Positions 60,075-64,000 of a stretch of 64,000 nt of DNA are shown here, piece after piece. Below the pieces are notes generated by a model. That model did no database searches. It was not told the origin of the DNA and saw only the letters and a program-made list of their open reading frames with translations. This DNA is from Escallonia rubra (taxonomy: Eukaryota > Streptophyta > Magnoliopsida > Escalloniales > Escalloniaceae): contig JAVXUO010001046.1 in NCBI GenBank assembly GCA_033065855.1, forward strand, positions 135,001 to 199,000, written 5' to 3'. A program made the translations under genes and the position numbers. Position 1 is the stretch's first letter, and every line of letters starts with the position of its first letter.

Positions 60075-60411
60075 TATTTACTCTTTTTAAACTTTTTTTT
60101 ATTCGGTTTCTCTCTTCACATTTAACTCTCTTCTGTCTCTCATGACCCACTTTCTTACGCTTTTCTATTATATTTCTCTCTCCATATTTAATATTTTACT
60201 AACTCATTTTCTCTCTCCTAACCTACTTTCTTATATTTTTTTATTATATTTCTCTTTCACATTTAACGTTCTACTAACTCATTTTTTCTCTCCTGACCCA
60301 CTTTCTTTCACTCGTCTCTCTAAAGAGTAAAATAAAAACAGAATAAATGACTTAAATCCTTAATATGCGTGCAAAAAAAATGTGATCAACATATGTAAGA
60401 CAAAGGGAGTA
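60075..60411. mobile_element. Stowaway-like MITE (partial)
   Basis: The right end reads GACAAAGGGAG followed by TA; its complement CTCCCTTTGTC is a Stowaway/Mariner-type terminus. Inside are CT-rich units (TTCTCTCTCCTGACCCACTTTC) repeated two or three times from 60140 to 60315. The left end (TACTCTTTTTAAAC at 60078) only weakly matches the right end, so the boundary is uncertain. Confidence 0.45.
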
Positions 60412-60474
60412 ATCTACTAGCATAATGATAGTCGGAGTGATTATGCTGTAGTTAGCATGCCCTTTTCAAGGTCG

Positions 60475-60480
60475 TTTATT
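60475..60480 (-). terminator. Possible poly(A) signal of the RETICULATA-related gene
   Basis: AATAAA on the minus strand 418 bases beyond the stop codon of the host gene. Only the hexamer and position support it. Confidence 0.3.
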
Positions 60481-60897
60481 GCATACATTGAAAAACTTTT
60501 CCATAATTCGCTATTCCTTGTTTGGTATCCCGTAATTTACAACTAATCTGTTCAGCTGAGAGGTTCACAACATAATCAAAAAATCAAACTTTGTAATTTC
60601 AACGAGGTCTTGGGAAGTAACGCTGTTCATCTATGCTCTGACCAAGAAATTTGGTGCTCGTCTCATCAAATAACTAAAGGTTTTACCACGAAAGAGAGAA
60701 GAATCTTCCTTTGATATACAACAATGCCCTCAACTCGAGGTATACTCTACTTCAATTGCAACCTCGGTTCAGAATTGAGCTTCCAGTATGAAGGCCCAAC
60801 TGTAAAGGGGGGTTCTTGACAGCGCATGGCAAAAAACAAAGGGTTTGGTCTCATCAAGGAAAAACAAAAAGGATTTCATGAGCAAAATAAAATGCTG

Positions 60898-61091
60898 CTA
60901 TTGCACTCCACTCCACCTAGCCCAATCAACAAACTGCATTCCGCCGTAGATATTGTTTGCAAATCGCACGCCTACTGTAAAAGCCAACGCAACAGGTGGG
61001 ACCCGCTTTGCTAAAGGTGATGCTTCAACCAGGCTTTCTAGTCCATTTATAACTTGATAACGAGTATTGGAAGACACGGCAAGAAAAACGC
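60898..61091 (-). CDS. RETICULATA-related (DUF3411) protein, last exon
   Basis: The minus strand reads VFLAVSSNTRYQVINGLE, then VEASPLAKRVPPVALAFTVG, then VRFANNIYGGMQFVDWARW, and ends SGVQ-stop (TAG at 60898-60900). This is the conserved C-terminus of plant RETICULATA-related proteins, chloroplast-envelope membrane proteins needed for normal leaf mesophyll development. The exon follows TTGACCAG at 61092-61094. Its first two bases complete a Gly codon begun by the upstream exon (62050), so the splice phase agrees. No break is visible. Which RETICULATA-related paralogue it is I cannot say; RER5/RER6-like is a guess. The gene is the best candidate for a live host gene here. Confidence 0.8.
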
Positions 61092-62049
61092 CTGGTCAAG
61101 AAGTGAAAGCATCTGAGTGTTAAACCATGCATAATAATAAAAGATGATAGCAATCAGATGGAATATCCTTTCTTCTAGGTATAAGTAAGACGAGGCGCCA
61201 CAATTTCATCGAATAGCATGACTTTTACAAGTCGGCATATTCGAACAATACATGTGTATAGCCTCGTATTTGAAGTGCTTAAGTGAATTAACTGCTGACA
61301 CAGCAGTGTTAGGAAAGCAACGGCATAAGGATGGTTCGAATGCATCTTAAAAATGCAAAAAAGATAACTAATAATTTGGATTATGTACTCGTCAAAAAGT
61401 TTTAATAGTTGCGAGGAGACTACTAAAATTATTTGACGTTAAAGTAGACTACGTTTGAGTCAAGAAGAGTGCATGAACTCTAGACATATCTGTTTTTAGA
61501 TACTAAGCATCATAAATTGCTGCGGTAAGATTGACACAAACTGGATCATAAGCTCTCATTTTCCTATTATTTCCAGTTTCTTGATATTCACCATCATAAA
61601 ATATGGGAAGACTTGACACAAAAATATTACAAGTTATCATTCTTCTCTATCAAATTGCATTCTCGTGTGTTTCGTAACAGTATTGACAACATGGAAGCCA
61701 TAACAGCTTCAGCTTATGTTTGTCATGTCAATTTAGAATCTTGACACAACTTCAATTCTACAAGACTAAACCCTACAATTACAGCAACAGCATGTAGCAA
61801 AGAAAATTTCTTAAAGTGGTCATACGTCAATAGGAATTATAAAAGCAGAAAAAAGTGTAAAACAGAGAACTAAAAAGATCCTTCTTCAAGTAAGTAGTTG
61901 ACAGATGATGTTTATACCCATAGAGATAATTAGGTTGTTTTAGTAAGTCAGTAAGACACTGGGAGAAACTTTTCTGGGAACTGAGAGAGTGCACAATCAT
62001 GTGAATTTCCTGTGCAAAAAGAAACAGAAAAGGATGCAGTTAAACATAC
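61092..62049 (-). other. Intron of the RETICULATA-related gene
   Basis: 958 bp, minus strand, from GTATGT (62049-62044) to CAG (61094-61092). AT-rich, without a recognisable mobile element. Confidence 0.75.
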
Positions 62050-62114
62050 CCCAGAGAGCAGCACTTTTCAGGAGAGGTGGCACCGGGATATCCTCTTCTG
62101 ATTTTTTAATGCTT
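62050..62114 (-). CDS. RETICULATA-related protein, penultimate exon
   Basis: A 65-bp exon. The minus strand reads SIKKSEEDIPVPPLLKSAAL then W and the first base of Gly. It is preceded by GACATGACAG (acceptor, 62115-62117) and followed by GTATGT (donor). The SEEDIPVPPL-KSA-LWG block precedes the VFLAVSSN block in the family, and the phases of the two exons match, which makes the pair convincing despite the small size. Further upstream exons were not found up to the transposon at 62819; they should lie beyond it. Confidence 0.8.
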
Positions 62115-62818
62115 CTGTCATGTCAAATGATAAAAATATTAGGTAATAATGTATCCTCAGTACGTAGCCAGCACAAGAGTTCGTTAGGATGACACACGGA
62201 CCTGCTAAAGGATCACTAAAAGATTGATGAAAAAATTGAACAAAATATGGAATTAAATAGATAGTCTCTTCTTGGTTGTGTGCATGTCAATAAACGATTA
62301 AAAATTCTGATAACGTTTGGATAGAAACTTCTCTCTGTAAAACTTTTTTTGGTGAGGTGCGGAGCATGGGGGGTTTGGCGGGTGGGGGGGGGGGGGAGGG
62401 GGCGGGAAGGCTGGTAGTAGGGTGTTGAGTTTTAGCTGGAAACTTAGTATCGCAATGAATCTCTGCAGAAATCTTACAACCCTTTGGATACAAATGTGAG
62501 CGTATAAGTTCTAAAATTCCAACTAATCGTGATGTAATGCATGATATACTCAACTCCATCGGACAATACAAGATCGGTACTGCCCAAAAAGGTTCGGATA
62601 TAAAAAAAATGTTGTTTATGCACCACACTAACATAATATGGTCCGATTCTAATTAAGAACTTAAAGAACTCACAAGTTCAGATAAAAGATCATCATGTTT
62701 ATACACCATACAGTGACATGCTATGGTCCTGCTGTATTAAGTATTTAATGAACTCACAGGTTCAACTGTCTCTAATTGTTGATGCTTGGATCTTTTCTCC
62801 TACTTTGGTATCGAAAGC
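62115..62818 (-). other. Upstream intron of the RETICULATA-related gene
   Basis: I find no further exon. It holds a G-rich run (62366-62410) and a diverged direct duplication of about 86 bp (62612-62697 and 62698-62770, both with a TGTTTAT(G/A)CACCA start and GAACTCACA(A/G)GTTCA end). Confidence 0.6.
62366..62410 (+). repeat. G-run cluster (G-quadruplex candidate)
   Basis: GGGGGG, then GGCGGG, then about 14 G, AGGGGG, CGGG. Four or more G tracts with short loops on the plus strand, which is the template strand of the host gene. Confidence 0.85.
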
Positions 62819-63001
62819 TATAGCGAACCGCCCCGGGAAAAACCCTTAGACCCGGAAAAGGTCTAAAAATTAGGAGTCATCATCTTATTTTATAAAACAA
62901 AAAAAATAACACTAAAATGTCCAAAGAATAACTAGTCTACCAAAAAAAGAAAAATGGGTTCGGGTACTAAGTTATACAACAGGAAGGTGTTAGGCACCCG
63001 C
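62819..63001 (-). mobile_element. Tat LTR fragment (T3)
   Basis: Matches the 7643 and 52240 LTRs: AGCGAACCGCCCCGGG, AGGAGTCATCATCTTA, AATGTCCAAAGAATAACTAG, GGTGTTAGGCACCCGC. The match ends where an hAT-like MITE begins, so the LTR may resume beyond the window. Confidence 0.8.
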
Positions 63002-63418
63002 TAGAGGTGTCAAAGGGCCGGGCTTGGGCCGGCCCAGCCCGGACCCAGAGGGCCAGAAAATGGGCAGGGCCATTTAGGGCTTCGGGCCTTGGAAACCAGG
63101 CCGGGCCCAAAGCTAGGAAATGGAGGCCCTGTCCAGGCCCAAGCCCTAGGCCCTAACTTTAGGGTCGGCCCGGGCCTTTTTTTTTTTTTTTTCCTATTCT
63201 AGTTTTGTGTTGCATTTCCAACAATGAATGAATATAAGGCTCTACCCTTAAAAACTACATAGATAATCCGATTGACAACCATGATAACTATAAATAACAA
63301 TGTTAAACTTGGGAAATATCGAAAAAAGGGGATAGGGACTCAAGTACTGGAAATGATGGAACAACAAGCAAACTCAAAATAATGAAGGTAAACATAATTA
63401 ATATTAGTGACTACCAAC
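63002..63418. mobile_element. hAT-like MITE, start (interrupted)
   Basis: TAGAGGTGTCAAAGGGCCGGGC at its start resembles the TAGGGGTGTCAA terminus of plant hAT-family MITEs; GGGCCGGGC/GGCCCGGGCC repeats follow to 63178, then a T run. Its other end is not seen before the CACTA element begins. An 8-bp duplication cannot be tested within the window. Confidence 0.5.
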
Positions 63419-64000
63419 CACTACAAGAAAAGAGGGAATTAGCGACGGACTTTTAGCGACGGACGAAATTCCGTCGCTAAAAGTCCTTTCAGCGACGGAT
63501 ACAACCGTTGATGAAAATTCGTCGGTAAAACTATTTAACGACGGAAACATCCGTCGTTAAAACATTTTACCGACATATTTTCAGCGACGGTGTTTTACCG
63601 ACGAAATATACAGCCGTTAAATATTTTATAGGTTTTTTTAATTTTCAATGATTTTAAAAAAAATTATAGGCGACGGAATCATTCCGTCGGTAAAACAACC
63701 CGTCGGTGAAAGTAGGGTTTTGCCGACGGACTTTTACCGACGGCTGTGTTCCGTCGGTAAAGGTCTTAAAAAGACCAGATCCATCTGCTTTTCTTTCTCC
63801 CGTTTCTCTCTCTCTCTCTCTCTCTCTCTCTATTAACGCTCACCGGCGATATCTCCTCCGTTGCCACCTCCGTCGCCATCCCCGGCAACCCAGCCCCCGA
63901 CATAGGTATAGCCTGCCACCGCCACCGACGCCGCCACTGCCGCCCATCTTCAAAACCGGAGCACCACCGCCGCCACTGCCGCGCCGCCCATCTTCAAAAC
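63419..64000 (+). mobile_element. CACTA transposon 2, left end (runs off the window)
   Basis: Starts with a perfect CACTACAAGAAAA at 63419, preceded by AAC (probable 3-bp duplication, unverified). The subterminal zone to about 63770 has ten or more TTTTAGCGACGG/CCGTCGGTAAAA units. It continues into a (TC)n tract (63806-63833) and a GCC/CCG-rich leader, the same arrangement as CACTA 1 at 23257-23880. Same family; the terminus is better preserved, so perhaps younger. Confidence 0.92.

Noticed and set aside
62287-62634. A Pro-rich minus-strand frame as an exon of the host gene
   Set aside because: It contains the translated G/C homopolymer and has no RETICULATA-family motifs or suitable splice borders.

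Overview
The window looks like eudicot plant nuclear DNA. It is AT-rich and dominated by nested transposable elements: Tekay-like and Tat-lineage Ty3/gypsy LTR elements, L1-type LINEs, CACTA transposons with CACTACAAGAAAA-type ends, MITEs, and PBSs matching plant initiator tRNA-Met. I found host coding sequence in only two places. At the left edge are two broken gene fragments: a triacylglycerol lipase C-terminus (minus strand) and a RecQ5-type helicase N-terminus (plus strand). At the right are the last two exons of a RETICULATA-related (DUF3411) chloroplast protein gene on the minus strand, at 62050-62114 and 60898-61091. I see no rRNA, tRNA or CRISPR.

Layout: 1-830 host gene fragments ending in a TG/CG microsatellite. 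1171-4415 part of a Tekay-like element E1 (minus): protease, gag, PBS, 5' LTR. 4430-7640 L1 LINE ORF2 remnant (plus). 7643-18767 Tat-lineage element T1 (minus): 3' LTR, 61-bp tandem repeats, two antisense reading regions (one a spliced plant mobile domain gene), integrase and archaeal-type RNase H; a solo LTR (10150-12576, TSD AATCA) sits inside it. 18768-20888 pile of LTR fragments. 20889-53586 second Tat element T2 (minus), inflated by a CACTA element (23257-27738, TSD GGA), a Tekay-like chromovirus (27935-47255, TSD GTCTA) and a MITE (49284-49951). The chromovirus holds three more solo LTRs: 29716-33300 (TSD TGGCA), 36099-39645 (TSD CGCGT) and 43328-45612 (TSD ATAAC). 53587-58216 AT-rich DNA with tandem repeats and an unclassified inverted-repeat element. 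58309-59745 LINE 3' end (minus). 60075-60411 Stowaway-like MITE. 60475-62800 the host gene end. 62819-64000 another nested set: Tat LTR fragment, hAT-like MITE, CACTA copy.

The nesting gives a relative history. T2 is older than the CACTA and the chromovirus inside it, and the chromovirus is older than its three solo LTRs. By eye its two LTRs differ at about one base in ten over some 450 bp, so it is old. All the LTR elements whose direction I can read lie on the minus strand.

The least explained signals are small structures shared by LTRs of different families: a block with a pyrimidine tract and CAG/GTRA on the sense strand, and pairs of short hairpins whose two arms change together between copies. 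The Tat elements also carry a recurring CCGGCCGG palindrome and an antisense, spliced plant mobile domain gene.
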